A program made the position numbers and the translations under genes. From Bryopsis sp. KO-2023 (taxonomy: Eukaryota > Chlorophyta > Ulvophyceae > Bryopsidales > Bryopsidaceae), in the NCBI GenBank assembly GCA_030272585.1, contig BSYQ01000006.1, forward strand, positions 3,745,001 to 3,809,000: a stretch of 64,000 bases of DNA, in the 5' to 3' direction. Shown here one piece after another: positions 25,843 to 38,130 of the stretch (positions are counted from its first letter, which is position 1; every line of letters starts with the position of its first letter). The notes beneath the pieces were generated by a model, which worked only from the letters and a program-made list of their open reading frames with translations, ran no database searches and was not told where the DNA came from.

Positions 25843-28249
25843 TTTCTTTCTTTTTTTTTTCCCCTTTGGATACCCTCTTTTCCCCCCACGATCGATTTTT
25901 GTCAAGCCCATCTCATCTCATTCCTGAACAAGTTGATTTCCCCAAGTTGGATTTTTTCTTTTCTTTCCTTTTTTCCTTTTCGTCCACTTCAGTTGTCAAG
26001 TTTGGCCTCCTCTCCCCACCAGGTCTGTTTCTGTTATCTCACTCTTTTTCACTTTTTTTTTCAAGGTCCGTTATGTCAGAGAACTCATCCAACTCGACTT
26101 TTTCGAAACTCAAGTTTTTCCCCCGCTCAACCCCACCCTCTCTTTCATACGAAAATCCTAGAGAAGTTATGATCAGAACTCATAGCAGTGTGTTTTTTTC
26201 CCCCTTTCCTGGTAGACTTTTCTGACGTGGCAGATGGCTTCACTTTGTCTCACTCTTTTTTTTTTTACACTTCCTTTGTTGTTTTCTTTGCATATTCCCC
26301 CCCTTTTTTTTTTCTTTTAAGCCAGTACTTCCAACCACCCTGTGTAATAGCTCTTATCGTTTCCTGTCCAGGTTTTCCTTGTCAGTTTCTCTTGAACAGA
26401 TTTTTTTTCTTCTCTTTATCCCTTTGATCCTTGTCCATTCGCTTTCGCCCCCTTCCGACCGTGAGTTGGCTAGATGATCTTTTCCCTCCCCATTCTTTTT
26501 TTTTTTTTTCTCTCTCTCTCACTCTTTTCCCCTCTCCCATTTAGTGAGAAGCAGAAGTTGCTGATTCTTCTTTTTTCTTTCTTTCAATTGCTCTCATTGT
26601 CGCTTTCGACTCTAAATTGCTTTGCTTTATGTTTTGATCAACTTCTCCACCCCCCCCCCCTCTTTTCTCTTTCCCCTCAATAACCCCCAAAACACCTCTG
26701 CATTCAAAAAAAAAAATCTTTTCACCAACCTACCAACACATCTGCAACTATCCAGACAACAAACAAAAATGAAAATCTACACTCCTAACAGCCTCCCCCC
26801 CCAAAAAAAAACAAAAAAAAAGACACAAAAAAACAATCCAGTGACCAAACTCAAACATCAGGTGTCGACTCAGGTTTACTAACTTTCCTGTTTTCTTCTT
26901 TTCACAACTCTTTTCTTTTCAACTTTTTCCACGCTTTTTCCCATGTACGGGTTGCACTTAGTTTTTCCGACAAGAACAAAGAGAAGAAAAAATTGGGGGG
27001 AGGGGATATCTAAACGTAAAATTAAAAAAAAGATCAAAAAAAAATCGTGGAAATGTTCTTTAAAACCCACATTGGCCATTCGCTGAAATTCTCGTAAATG
27101 AAAAAAAAAAGAAAGAAAAAAAAAACGATTCGGTACTCAGTATTTTTCCCCCCCCTTGTAAATCAAAAAGAGCAGAAGAGGGACCGTTTCGCAAAATAGA
27201 AAAAAAAATCGCTTCGCTGGGAAGTAGATGGATACATATGGTGGAAAAAAAAAGGCGGAAAATACATGAACCGTTTGAAGGAAAACAATAAAAAAAAAAA
27301 GATGTCTTTTTCTTCCGAGTTTTTTTTTTTTTCTTTGCGTTTCTTTTCTTTTTCTTTTTTCCTTTGTTTGTCCCCTTTTGAAACAACCCTTTATGTTTTT
27401 TTTTTTGTTTTTTTTTTTTACGACCTTCTTCAATAACGTTTTTTCTCTTCGAAGTTTTTTGCCCATTAGTAGTGGTGGTGGTGGTTCGGCAGATATTGGA
27501 AACACACAAGCAGAACCTGCATCCAATTTGACAGTGAAACGTCCATAGTTTATTTCAGATTCTATTTCTGTTCGACCTTCCCCCCTTTTTTTTTTTTGCT
27601 CAAATAAGAAGGGGGGAAGGTCATCTTTTTCGTCTTTCTTTAACAAAAACATTGAACTCAGGGGTTATTCTTTCATCGCTTCCGGTTTTGTCGTAAATCT
27701 TTTTTTTCTCTTTTTTCTCTGTGGTTTCTAATTCACAGTTTTCGCGCCCCTATAAATTGTGCTTCGTTTTGGTTTCTATTTTCGATTCAGCCTACTTTGC
27801 GACTTTTTGCTTCCCAATAGTTTCTTTTCCATTTTGTACAGTCATTTTTGGGGTAAATTTTTTCAGTAAATTTTTTTCCCAATATGTGCGTATCTTGAAG
27901 TCCAGGTTGCATCATCCAAAAAAAAATTATGATTAAAAATAGATGCACAAATTCCAAAAAAAAAAAAAGCTCAAAAAAAATCAACCTATGCACCCACTCC
28001 ATCAGGAAAAAAAAAATATGAAACAAAAATTAAATCATAGCAAAAAAAAGAAAGCCGCCCATATCAGCATTGCCAAACACCAAACTGAACAGACGCAGTT
28101 TAAAAATAAAAAATAGACTGAATCACTGACCAAAAAAAGCAAAATACAACAGGATCGCGCACCACAGAAACAAAAAAACGAAAATTAAAAAAAAATCAAA
28201 ACGTGCACTTACCAGCTGGCATGCATCATCCCCTCACTCTTTTCCTCAC
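24741..28249. other. Long gene-poor, strand-asymmetric stretch
   Basis: No exon structure is visible. From 25.75 to 27.9 kb the plus strand is mostly T and C with scattered A blocks; from 27.95 to 28.2 kb it becomes A rich. The region lies 3' of the minus-strand KH gene and probably includes its 3' untranslated region. A (CTTT)n microsatellite occupies 25764-25843. Confidence 0.5.
25764..25843. repeat. (CTTT)n microsatellite
   Basis: About twenty uninterrupted tetranucleotide units within a pyrimidine-rich stretch. Confidence 0.95.
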
Positions 28250-31200
28250 TCATTGCTGCTGGCCGATGACACCCTGCACACGAAAATCAACACAAATGAA
28301 AATTTAGCTATTTTTGAATTGCTCGGACCGTTCAGAGGATGGGCTGCAAGAGGTCTTCAGACATTTTTATAACCAACCAAATAAAAAAGCAACAACAAAC
28401 TAAAAAAGAACTAAACAAAAAAACAATGATCATCAGCAGACAATATCAGAAAACATGAACTCACCGGAGAGAGTGCGATTCCTGTGGACACAGCTGTTGC
28501 GATCCCTGTGGGTTGAATTCCCACGATGTTCTGAGCAGGCTGAATGACGGTGCCTCCGGGTGGCAAAACCAGAGGGCTCTGTGCCGCTTGAGACGTGGGC
28601 TGCACTCCGTATTGCCCGTACTGCACCATGTTGGCCAAGTTGCTGGTCGCTAAAAAAAAAAAACCACCACCATTTCATTTCAATACAGAAAAAAAAAATC
28701 GGAGTGCACACACAGCATTGAATCACATCAAGGCTCCACCACACAAACTTCACAGAATAAAAAAATTGGAAAAAAAAAAAAAAACAAGACAAAGGGTACC
28801 AGATTGAGCTGGAAAAAAAAATTTGGAAAACAACAAAGCCACTGGATTGAGCGACCAGTCTCGCTTCCTTCATGCTGTATATTTCTTTGATGGAAATTGA
28901 AGTTTTCACCAAGGTATCCAATAGTGAATTTAATGTTAATGTAATTAGCATAGGACCCTTACGCGTGAGGTCTGGAGACACCGTGAGGGCTGTGGCAGTC
29001 GCGGTTGTTTGATTCAAGTTCGTTCCACCAGTCGGAGTCTGGGGGGTTTGCACAGATTGATAAATCACAGGCGCCGGCTGATACGTTCCATCAGGTTGCA
29101 GCACAAGCACAGCCGGTGGTCCCCCTGCTCGAACAAAAAGGTTAGAATCAGAGGTCTTCGTGAACACAGCCAGATGCCACAATTGACTCCTGCAGACCTG
29201 GGAGCTAACAAACGAATCATCAAATTCACACTTTTTCTCTCTCCCTCCTTTTTCTTAAAACCATCACGTTCGGTCATTCACACAAAAAGAATTTTTTTAT
29301 TTTTATTTTTGCTTTTTTAAGCGTTTCAACAAAACAGAAACACACAACGCAATGCTCATGGTTCCTGTTGAGAAACCAAACCAAAACAATTCTGCAAAAA
29401 AACACAAAACAAAATAATTACAATTGGAGGAATTTGCGGTACCTGGAGTGGTCTGAACAGGAGCCTGAATTACGAACGTCTGCTGCTGTTGCCCCGCCGC
29501 CAAATACTGCTGCTGGTCGCTTCCCAGAACTCCGTTCACCCCCACCAAACCGGCCCCAAAGTTTGCACTGGCGCTGTACACCGGATTTTGGGGAATGGGG
29601 ACGCTGGCCAGCTGGCTTTGATCATCGATGCCTCGCATCAATTTGGACTTTTTGGGGTCGAAGGATCTCATGCAGTCGCCCACCTGAATGGTAGAAACCA
29701 GGAGGTTGGTGTTATTATTGAACACTCCCAGCCAGGGCCCATACAAAATATCCTCAAAAAAAAAATTGATCTAAATGCAAGCCTCTGGAAATACAATATG
29801 TTTACTTCTTGCGGTTCCGATGTAATTCTAGTCACACAGACATATTCAAATTTTCCCTCAGGCAAAGTAGAAGCATGTGTGTTGCATGGGACTTCGACTT
29901 GAAAAAAAATTGACATGTTGGATGCATCTCACTCTGGCGAAGGCAGAATCAACATGACAAAAACACACTACCTCAATTCCCCAGGAAATTTGTGCTAGAT
30001 TTTTATGGTCCACTGATTGAATTCAATATATTCAATCTATACATAGAGGGATCTCCATGAGTCCTACTAGCACAACACAATATTGATTGTTGGGGAAGGA
30101 TTCTGGACAATCGGAAAACACAGAAGGGCCTTTTGAATGATCCTGGCATGAGGAGAGATTATTTCATGCAAGTACCTTTCCGACCAATTTGGCACCCACC
30201 CTCAAGAATGCATCTATCACCGATCGGACCGATCCGGTGATGTTGACAGTCTGGAAGGGCTGACCATCCACTTGGGCTGTTTACACAAACACACACAGAA
30301 AACCATCAACACACTCTTCTTTTTTCCCCCCACAAAACGAAAATACGTATTTGCATGAGGTTCTGCCACAAGGATTGTAAGGTTTGCATTGATAGATTGA
30401 CCACATCTGATCGGTTTCTTGTCTCGATTTGCTGATTGAAAACTGTCAGTCATGGTTGTGAGGAAGCAACTGCACCCACCATCCACACGAATGTTCGCCC
30501 CCGTTTCTTCCTTGATGGACTTGACATTTTTGCCTGCCTTTCCAATGAGACAGCCCACCATTTCTGGAGCAATATGGACCAATATCAATGATGTCTTAAT
30601 TCCTGGGTGATGGTACCCATAATCCTCGTCCTCCCCCGCCAAGACCTGCCGAATTTGTTCGGCTGCGTTTTCGACCTGTACAGAGATGGTAAAAATGAGT
30701 TTCATTCGAGGGTGGGTAAACAAATGGGGACGGAAAAAAATACGCACATGGATCCACTGAATTCCAGAAAATTGGAAGCAGAATTGACCGGAAATTTCTC
30801 CACTACATGGTGAGGAATTCCGGCATTTTCGAATCGAATTGAATTGGGGTTGCTCCTTTGCATCTATATATCTATCTGTGTATGTACACATATATATATA
30901 TATCTTGTAGACTTTCGCCACCGAAATATATATTAACAAAGCAACCCCGTTTCCCGAAATCCTTGTGCATGCCATCCGTAAAGCAAAAAGCATCGAGTTG
31001 CTGATTCCAACACCTACCTGAATTCTGGTCCCCTTGACCTCGATGATTTGGTCCGTTTCGCCAGGCACCGAATCTCGAATGTGAATTTGGGCTCCGGTTT
31101 CCTTGCGAATCTGAGAAACTGTTTGACCGGCACGCCCAATGACCGGGCCCACCATTTCCCTGCGAACCTCTATGTCTGCCTTGAGCTCCACCTCGTCAGG

Positions 31201-31921
31201 CTCCACCACCGGCACATCATATCCTTGGGAATAATCGTATCCAGCATAGTCCAAACCCCTGCTCGGAGGCCTGAAATATGGGGGGAAAAAACAAAGTTAT
31301 GGAAAGACAGGAAGTAGAAAAAAAGAATGAGTCCACTCTTTTAATGCAGTTGAGGTTCAATTCAGTGCCCCCCCTCCCCTCTCCTCCCCAACCCTTCTCA
31401 ATTCTACTCGGCAAGCTTGGGTGGTTGTTTATACCGCGACCAGGCCGCTCGTGCCTAAGACGTAAATTCAGCATTGCGAGGTTTTCTGCATTTTAAGCGT
31501 CCCCGAATCAAGCATTTCCGAACGTCAGTTTCGTCTCGTCAGAATATTTCCCCACACACACTTCTCCGCGGCTGCATCACTGTTGGAGGATTGTTTCCGG
31601 GGCTTTCGAAACCTTTCGACACGACCCCTCCAAGATCCGCGTTACTCCCCATCCTTGACGCTGACCCAAGTGACTCCGTGGTGGGTTTTCCCAACACCAG
31701 AACGAGCCCCACGCCCCGACCAAGACATTCCCCAAAACGAACATATCACGATAACGCCACAGGAAAAAAAAAAAAACAGAAAAAAAAAGCAGGAGCGGGC
31801 GTCACCTTCTGGTACCGCCTCTCCCTCCCCTTCCGCGTCCGCGACCGCGACTTCCTTCTCCTCTGAATATTTTTTCCCCGGACACGCCCACCTCCCGATC
31901 ATCATCGCGCTCACGCTTCAT
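28250..31921 (-). CDS. RGG-box and two-KH-domain RNA-binding protein
   Basis: Eight exons join in frame: 31921-31806, 31270-31018, 30675-30480, 30276-30176, 29683-29443, 29124-28963, 28649-28465 and 28273-28250, giving 425 aa. Exon 1 encodes an acidic start and an RGG-type tract (GRGRGRGGRGG). KH domain 1 has its nucleic-acid loop GRAG at residues 84-87, and KH domain 2 has GKAG at 168-171, each followed by the expected I..I..ETGA.I.. helix/strand. The C-terminal ~200 residues are low complexity, rich in Q, A, P and T (for example QQQQTFVIQAP). This resembles PCBP/hnRNP K-like proteins that bind single-stranded RNA and act in splicing or mRNA stability, but no specific orthologue is claimed. 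The last exon is just 24 nt (GVIGQQQ, stop). A consensus donor (GTAAGT) follows the stop at about 28212, so the 3' untranslated region may itself be spliced. Confidence 0.9.
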
Positions 31922-32295
31922 CGCCGCAAAAATTGAAAGGCCCACGGGAGGGTTCGCGCTTGTTTTGTCAGACCACGAAAGTGAAAACTGTTTTCAGTCG
32001 GCGCGAAGGAATCCTATACACAAAGTCTGGTGCGGTTCCGCTGTTTCGTGAACGACCGATAATGCGCTCCGCCGCAATAAGGGTTTTTTTTTGTTTATTT
32101 TCTCGTTGGGTGGCGTGATTGGTTGGGGTTTGACACCGTCAACGGAGGGGGAGAAAAGAAATGCAAAAGAAGTACAACAGTTGATTGTTGGCATTTTATA
32201 GGATTCTTTTTATTTATCTTTTTTTATTTTCCCCTTTTTTTTTTTGGGGGGGGGGGGGGGCGCAGAGAGAACGCGCGTGATGCATTACACAAATC

Positions 32296-32601
32296 TTATA
32301 TGTGTTGGGCTTTTTGCTTCACTTCAGAAAAGGGGATAGAGGCAAAATTCAACACATAAATATCCAAACAAACATTTTTTGTTTTCTTCTTCAATTCCCG
32401 ATTCAGCACTCTGTGGCTGGCTTGCAATGGCTTGCTTAATGATGGAGGGAGGGGTTCAATGGCGCTCGACTCATTGGGTGAATTCTGGTGTGGTATGTGT
32501 GGTGTTGTTGAGGTGGCAGTGCTATTTTCCTTTTCCCAAACACTGAGATTGCAAGATAGCCTTTCATGTTGAAACCAAGATAAGAAGCTAACCATATTCA
32601 T
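32296..32601 (-). CDS. Possible small protein (101 aa)
   Basis: An open frame from ATG 32601 to a stop at 32296, between the expansin-like and KH genes on the same strand. The product is serine/proline rich in the middle (AIEPLPPSLSKP) with a basic patch (RELKKKTK). No family or splice support; it may be chance or 3' untranslated sequence of the expansin-like gene. Confidence 0.25.
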   Translation of the reverse strand: MNMVSFLSWFQHERLSCNLSVWEKENSTATSTTPHIPHQNSPNESSAIEPLPPSLSKPLQASHRVLNRELKKKTKNVCLDIYVLNFASIPFSEVKQKAQHI

Positions 32602-32882
32602 ATCCTCCAATTTACTCTGCAACTGCAACTGTAGAGTTGTGAAGTATCATTGATATCAGCATGCTGAATGAATAAATGAACAATTCCATTAAAAAAAAAG
32701 TGGGTGCACAAAATCAGCTTTACTGTCCAAAATCCTGTTCCCTACATTCCACAAGTGAACAAATACCATGCAGACCATTCAACAAGGTTTTCCTCTGTAT
32801 GAGTCAAAGAGGATAGCATTCTGAAAACACTGAAAACAAACACCACAGCTTCCAGCTTAAAAATTCTTCTCTGATGCTCGAG

Positions 32883-35619
32883 TCAGACTGCAGGTGAGGA
32901 ACAAAAAAACACCAGGAAAGACACCACAACAGAAAAACACCAGGCAGAAACGGCAGGGGGAATGAACTTTACAACCATCCCTCCTTCAGGGACTTGATCT
33001 GAACAAATCCATTTGTCATTATTGACCTTGTTCACACATAAGGAACTGATCGGCCTGCAATTCTCATTATCGCTTGACAAAAAAAAGGAGTCAAAATCCT
33101 AAAAATAATAAACGAAAAAAAAGAAAAGAATTTCACCACCCACAAATAATCGTATGTTCTCCATTCTTACCTACAAATAGTTGGAACAACAAACCAATGG
33201 GGAAATTTCAATCCAACATTCCTCCCCCACATTTTATTACCAATTGTACACAACCTTTTCTTTTTCTTTTTTCTTTTGCTTTTCAGGAACATTTCAAAAG
33301 ATACATCCTTTTCTTTTTTTAACACACAATGCACACTGGCTGGGCAAAAAAAAACACCAGCCACTTATTAAGCGATGTGCCGCACAAAAAACATCGTTCA
33401 TATCTGTATGTTGCCACTCGCGTCTAGATTTTCATGACTAATTTTCCCAGAAATTTCATCTAAAAAAATCAGATCAAATCAGCGTGACTTTGTCCACACA
33501 GATGAACTGCTCCTTTTCTGCATTGTTCCTTATGTATAGATTTTTAACAGACCCGGCATCATTACCTCCACATCCGTGAAATTCGGATGCAAAAGCCACT
33601 ACCCTCTTGATGTGAGCCCCAAAGTCAAATAATCCAAGGTACACCATGTATCGAGAAAATCCATTGACCTTGTCTCCGGTGGGCTGCAAATCCTTCAGCT
33701 CAAGCATGCCACATTCCTGTTCGATAAAAAAACAACAACATCATTTTTGCTCCGTCTCCAAATTCCTATCTTGGGAAAATAGGTGAATATCAAAATGTAG
33801 TGTTGGTTCCACAAACCTGTTGCTATTCAAACAAAAAAACCTCATAAAAGTCCAGTGAGGAGAAAGGCCTAAGTGAAAAGGTCTTGTTTGGTTTGCATCA
33901 TTCCAAACCAAGATAGGGTCGGAGCGTGGTAACCACCTTGTATCCAGCCAACTGGAGTTTCACATCCGGCACACCATCATCCGTTCGAAACCACAGCTCC
34001 ATCGAAACTCTTCCCCAAAAGTCTCCTCCGTTGCTTTCGAGGCCAATGGCACCGTGTGGGTAGACCTGTGCACAGAAAGCATCGCCCCCCGAAGGACCTG
34101 TCCAGCCGGGCACCTTCTTGGCATTCCATTGCTTGGTGAACCACCCATTCTGAATGCCACCATGGAACAGGCTCCTGGGCTCTTTCGGGTGGGGGGAAAT
34201 CCTCGGGGAAGAAGGTGTCGGATGAACTGCAGATTCAATTAGGGAAAACAACTACAGGTCAAATACCCAACTCAGGATTTTATTTTATTTTTTTTTTTTG
34301 GGGGGGGGACTTTTTCTTTTTTGAAGAAAAATCAAAACATCGAGAACCAGGGGATAAAAACAACAAAAGAAAAGATTCCAATCAGTTCTTGAAACTCCAA
34401 AAATTCTGTTGGTTTGACCTTGGTCGTTTTGTTTCTTCGGCAGCCACCAGGGTCGGGGCTCGGGTGGAGGAGGGCCATGGTGCGGGTGCTGTGGTTTGGG
34501 TGCAGGATTTGAAGGTTCATAGTCACAGGGCACTGGTCTGTACTTCAACCCAATCACCCCCCACTTCTTCTCTGCCAGCTGCAACACAAAAAAAATCCCT
34601 TTTTCAGAAAAGTACATTTCTTTCAAATGGATATATATATATATGATAGTTCTTGATCATATTTTAATTGTGCAGAAAGCAGGGACATCGGTTGGGGGCA
34701 TTTACCCCAAGTCACATTTCATTTTGAAATTACACATCGAAACAGTAAAATGGGGAGCCAACCTTCTCAAAAGCCCAAATCGACAGATCGAAATGATCCA
34801 TATCCCCACAACACCTGCAATCACCAATATACACACTAGATCAGATCCTATTTTCAAAATTGATGAAAAATTAGTCATGAAATGATTTTGAGCAATCAAA
34901 CGGCCGTCCCACCCACCATCTCTTGTTGGAGTAGGAGTTGGTGGCGTAGTTGCACGGGCAGGTGTCAGTGATTTTAACCACGACAGACTTGGAGCTGTCT
35001 TGACACACATTGTTCCGGTCAAGATGATTCCCATAGTTGTCGTTGAAACCCATGGGGTTGCAGGCCACCTCGTAGCACTTCCTACACAAAACAGACCCCC
35101 CTTTCTCATCATCTACAACTGAGCGTCCACAGATCAACAAAACAACAAGGAAATACGAGCTGCGGCTGGCATGGATCATTGCGAGGTATGTGTGTGCGGC
35201 ACCCACCCGCAACTCCCAGCGAACTCATAATGCACGTCTGGCAGGGCAGCGACGTCCCAGCCCAAGGGCTCGTCCTCCCAGATGTCCCCATAGCCACAGC
35301 TGCCTTCGTGGATGCTCCACGCCCAGGGTTCATCACCGTAATACGTGGCCCTACCAATGCGCCACGCCGACGGCTCGGATTTCCCTTCCTGTGGGCCCGG
35401 TACCCCACCAGACGCGTCCCCTGGACTCCCATGATCGGAACCCCCGCTCTCCGCCTTTGGAGCGTGGCTGTCGCCGGCTGGACCCTCAGAATTCCCACCA
35501 CCACCACCGTTAAACCACCTCAGGGAACCGTCTGAGCCGTCCGCCGAAACGAAGACAGCGCACCATCCAATTGCCATGCAGAGGCAAACGATTCGCCATG
35601 TCGAACCCATGCTGGACAT
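32883..35619 (-). CDS. Secreted expansin-like protein, alternative C-termini
   Basis: Exons 35619-35207, 35081-34917, 34814-34763, 34578-34419, 34226-33937 and 33716-33474 keep frame and give 440 aa. The start has a signal peptide (IVCLCMAIGWCAVFVSA), then a Gly/Ser/Pro-rich spacer. A double-psi beta-barrel follows: GRATYYGD, GSCGYGD, CGKCYEVAC, ITDTCPC and the HFDLS motif with KYRPVPC, the expansin/EG45 hallmark that loosens cellulose networks. After a proline/histidine linker (PKPQHPHHGPPPPEP) comes a ~170-residue W/G-rich module, perhaps carbohydrate binding. A second end is possible: splicing at 33553 to an exon 33054-32883 keeps frame and replaces the last residues with a homologous segment plus a hydrophobic tail (AWCFSVVVSFLVFF), giving 471 aa. 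A decayed partial copy lies at 7.1-7.45 kb. Confidence 0.9.
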
Positions 35620-36001
35620 GATTCGGTTTCTTCACTGATACCAGCCGCCACCAACTAACGCCTCCAAAGCTCAGGACCCTCCTCCACGCACCTCTGACTC
35701 CTGATCAAGCCCTGCTCTCATTTGCGGGTGGCTGCAGTTTTAAGCCGTTTGCCACAGGTCGTGTGAAAGGCGTCACATCAATTTCAAACAGAAGGATACA
35801 TTCGCTGTAACATCAATGCCCCCAGCCTCGGAAGCGGCATTTGGTTGGCACTTTTCACCCCCCCCCCCCTTCACAGATGCTTCCTGTGAATGATTTTTTG
35901 TTTGGGTGGAGGGGATGACGACACCAACATAATACGAATGTGGAAGGAAATGCGACCCTTGTCGATGTTAGAATTCTGTTTGGACTGCTGCTGCTTTTGA
36001 G
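35620..36001. promoter_or_regulatory. Bidirectional intergenic region (382 bp)
   Basis: It separates the start codons of the expansin-like gene (minus) and SEN34 (plus), so both promoters must lie here or overlap. There is no clear TATA box, and a C run occurs at about 35860. The 30 bp next to the expansin ATG is preserved in the pseudogene copy. Confidence 0.6.
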
Positions 36002-38130
36002 ATGGCGGCTGGGGATATCAGAGTGTTTGTTACAGGGGGGAAAGGATATGTTTACTCTGCGGAAGGTGAGGTGGAGTGGGGGCAAGTCACTGAACAAACA
36101 CCGCGCGAGCGTCGGCGAGCGTGAAAACGCTGAGGTTGATACTTTCTTGTCTTTCGTTTCGTGTTGAACGGGGGTTGGCTGAGAAGGTGGCGGATGATTT
36201 TTTTTTTTTTTTAATGACAGAGGCGCAACGGCTGAGAACAGAGCATCGCATCGTGGGAAACATGGTGGGCGGGATCACAGGTGAGATTTGAGTAAAATCG
36301 ACATGCGCGATTTGTGACGCGTTTGGAAAATTGCATTCGGAAGAACTCCTTTCACTTTGGGCGAAAAAATTGGTGCTCAACGAGACGACGACGTTTGGAG
36401 GAAAACATAGTCTGTCGGAAAAATTGACGTTTTTGGAAAAGAAAATGGGACATGGAAGAAAAATCGCCAGAAAGTGAATCGATCATAGAGAATCTGGGAT
36501 TTCCAAATTTCAGTTCATCTGGATTTGCATTAGCGAGTCCAATCTCAAGTTAATATTGTCTGTTGTTGCTTTTGTTGATGTGTAAATACAGCCTTCAAAA
36601 TGCAAACGTCTGTCGGTGGACTGCCACTGGAGCTCAGTCCAGATGAAGTGACAATAGCTGTGAAAAAAGGTTAGCTTTCTTGTGTTTTTTTTGCTGCTTT
36701 GCGATGATCATAGAAGGAAAAGAAAAAAAACAAGCAAAGCTGCCTGGATGGGGGCACAAAAAAAACGCATATTGTCGACACAACTCTTGCGATCAAAATG
36801 AAAGTCAATGCTTTTTCCTTTAAAAAAACTAAGAAGGGAGGGGGGTGTTTGGGCAGGGTGGGTGAAGTTGCTGTCCGGAAAAGAGGGGCTGAATTTTAGA
36901 AAAACAGTGGAGGGTTGCTCTGCCAATATGGTGGGTGGCATTCGCAAGATATAGCATATCATATTTATGCTCTTCTTGAAGAAATGCCGATTCAAGATGG
37001 ATCACTTTTCGAAATACATTTTACTGCATATTTTCAAATGAGCCGAAATGTATTGTCTAAAGGGTTGCATTTCCCCCCCCCCCCTGCTCATAGACATTGG
37101 ACGAAACTCTTGCCAGAAACACATCAATTGCAATCCCTAATCTCCACCATGAAGCCAGCAACAGTGGTTCATTAGGTATGCTTCCAGATTTTTTTCCTTC
37201 ATTATTTTTTTGCACATACGATGTTGCAGCTTGACATTTCGAAAACTCGAATAATAATGACATGTTCTCTATTTTTGGAATTTTGGAATTTTTTGGACTC
37301 TTCTTTTTCATAGTGTTTTTTTTTTTTTTTTCCTCAATTCTGACTTTGTGATTTTGCAAGAGCTCCGTGGATGGGACTATCCAAAAACAGAAGGTGAAAA
37401 AAACCGCTTCGCAGTGTTCTCCGACTTACATGAAAAAGGGTGAGTTATAGGTGATTTTTCCTTGGAATGTGACTATACAATTTTTTCCATAAATAGATCA
37501 GCGGTGTATCCTTACAGACTCCCCTTTTGAAGGTCTGGATTAGTCATGCGGACATCGTTCTGCTATTGTTGTAGGTTTTTCTTGACTGGAGGTGCGAAGT
37601 TTGGGGGCGATTGGCTGGCTTATCCGGGGGATCCCTTGGTTTATCATGCTCAGTTTGTCGTCCGGTTGACTGACTGTGGGGGGCTGCCCCCACTGCTGTT
37701 CGCCTCCGTGGCTCGAGAAGCACATGCTGCCAGAAAGCACTTACTAATTGTAGCAACAAAAAAGGTGAGTTTGGTTTAAAAAAGTGTGACTTAACCTTAC
37801 GTGTGATTTAATGTAATGTTAATGCTAGTAATGTATTTTTTCAATGTTTTTTTTCATCGATGTTGATTTTTTTAATGTTAAAGTCTTTTATTAATGTTGC
37901 ATTACATTATTTGATTTAGTGTCTTCCAACGATTTTTCATGTCTGACTGGGGAAAAGTTGAATCCCATTATGTATTTTTTGGAGGGTTCATCCTTTTTCA
38001 TTCCTTGATCTGTAAAATTCTTTTTAATATTTCTTTTTTCCGGTAGGGTGAGGATGGGCAGATCGCGGCAGAATATGTAACAGTCGCCCCTACGATCGAC
38101 TTTGGCAAACAGGGAACCGAAGTTCGATGA
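36002..38130 (+). CDS. SEN34: tRNA-splicing endonuclease subunit SEN34
   Basis: One of the two catalytic subunits of the complex that cuts introns from pre-tRNAs; SEN34 cleaves the 3' site. Phase-consistent exons: 36002-36065, 36221-36280, 36592-36669, then 37094-37175, 37361-37439, 37575-37764 and 38047-38130 (TGA). The N-terminal domain shows GGKGYVYSAE, LRTEHRIVGNMVGG and GLPLELSPDEV as in SEN34. The C-terminal nuclease domain shows FAVFSDLHEKGFFLTGG, AKFGGDWLAYPGDPLVYH and ARKHLLIV. The Tyr of YPGDP, the His eight residues later and the Lys of ARKHLL are the conserved catalytic triad, all present. The exon 36669 to 37094 join does not keep phase, so one linker exon between them has not been found; this is the variable linker in other species. 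Start chosen at MAAGDIRVFV. Confidence 0.9.

Noticed and set aside
25359-25911. Lysine/arginine-rich or Phe/Leu-rich frames over the (CTTT)n tract
   Set aside because: Pure translation of a tetranucleotide microsatellite; no coding signal on either side.
27060-27652. Long minus-strand lysine-rich frames
   Set aside because: Produced by plus-strand poly-T runs in the 3' flank of the KH gene; no recognisable domain.
35179-35535. Plus-strand frames opposite expansin exon 1
   Set aside because: Shadow of the GC-rich exon 1; the minus-strand reading has signal peptide, barrel motifs and correct splice phase.
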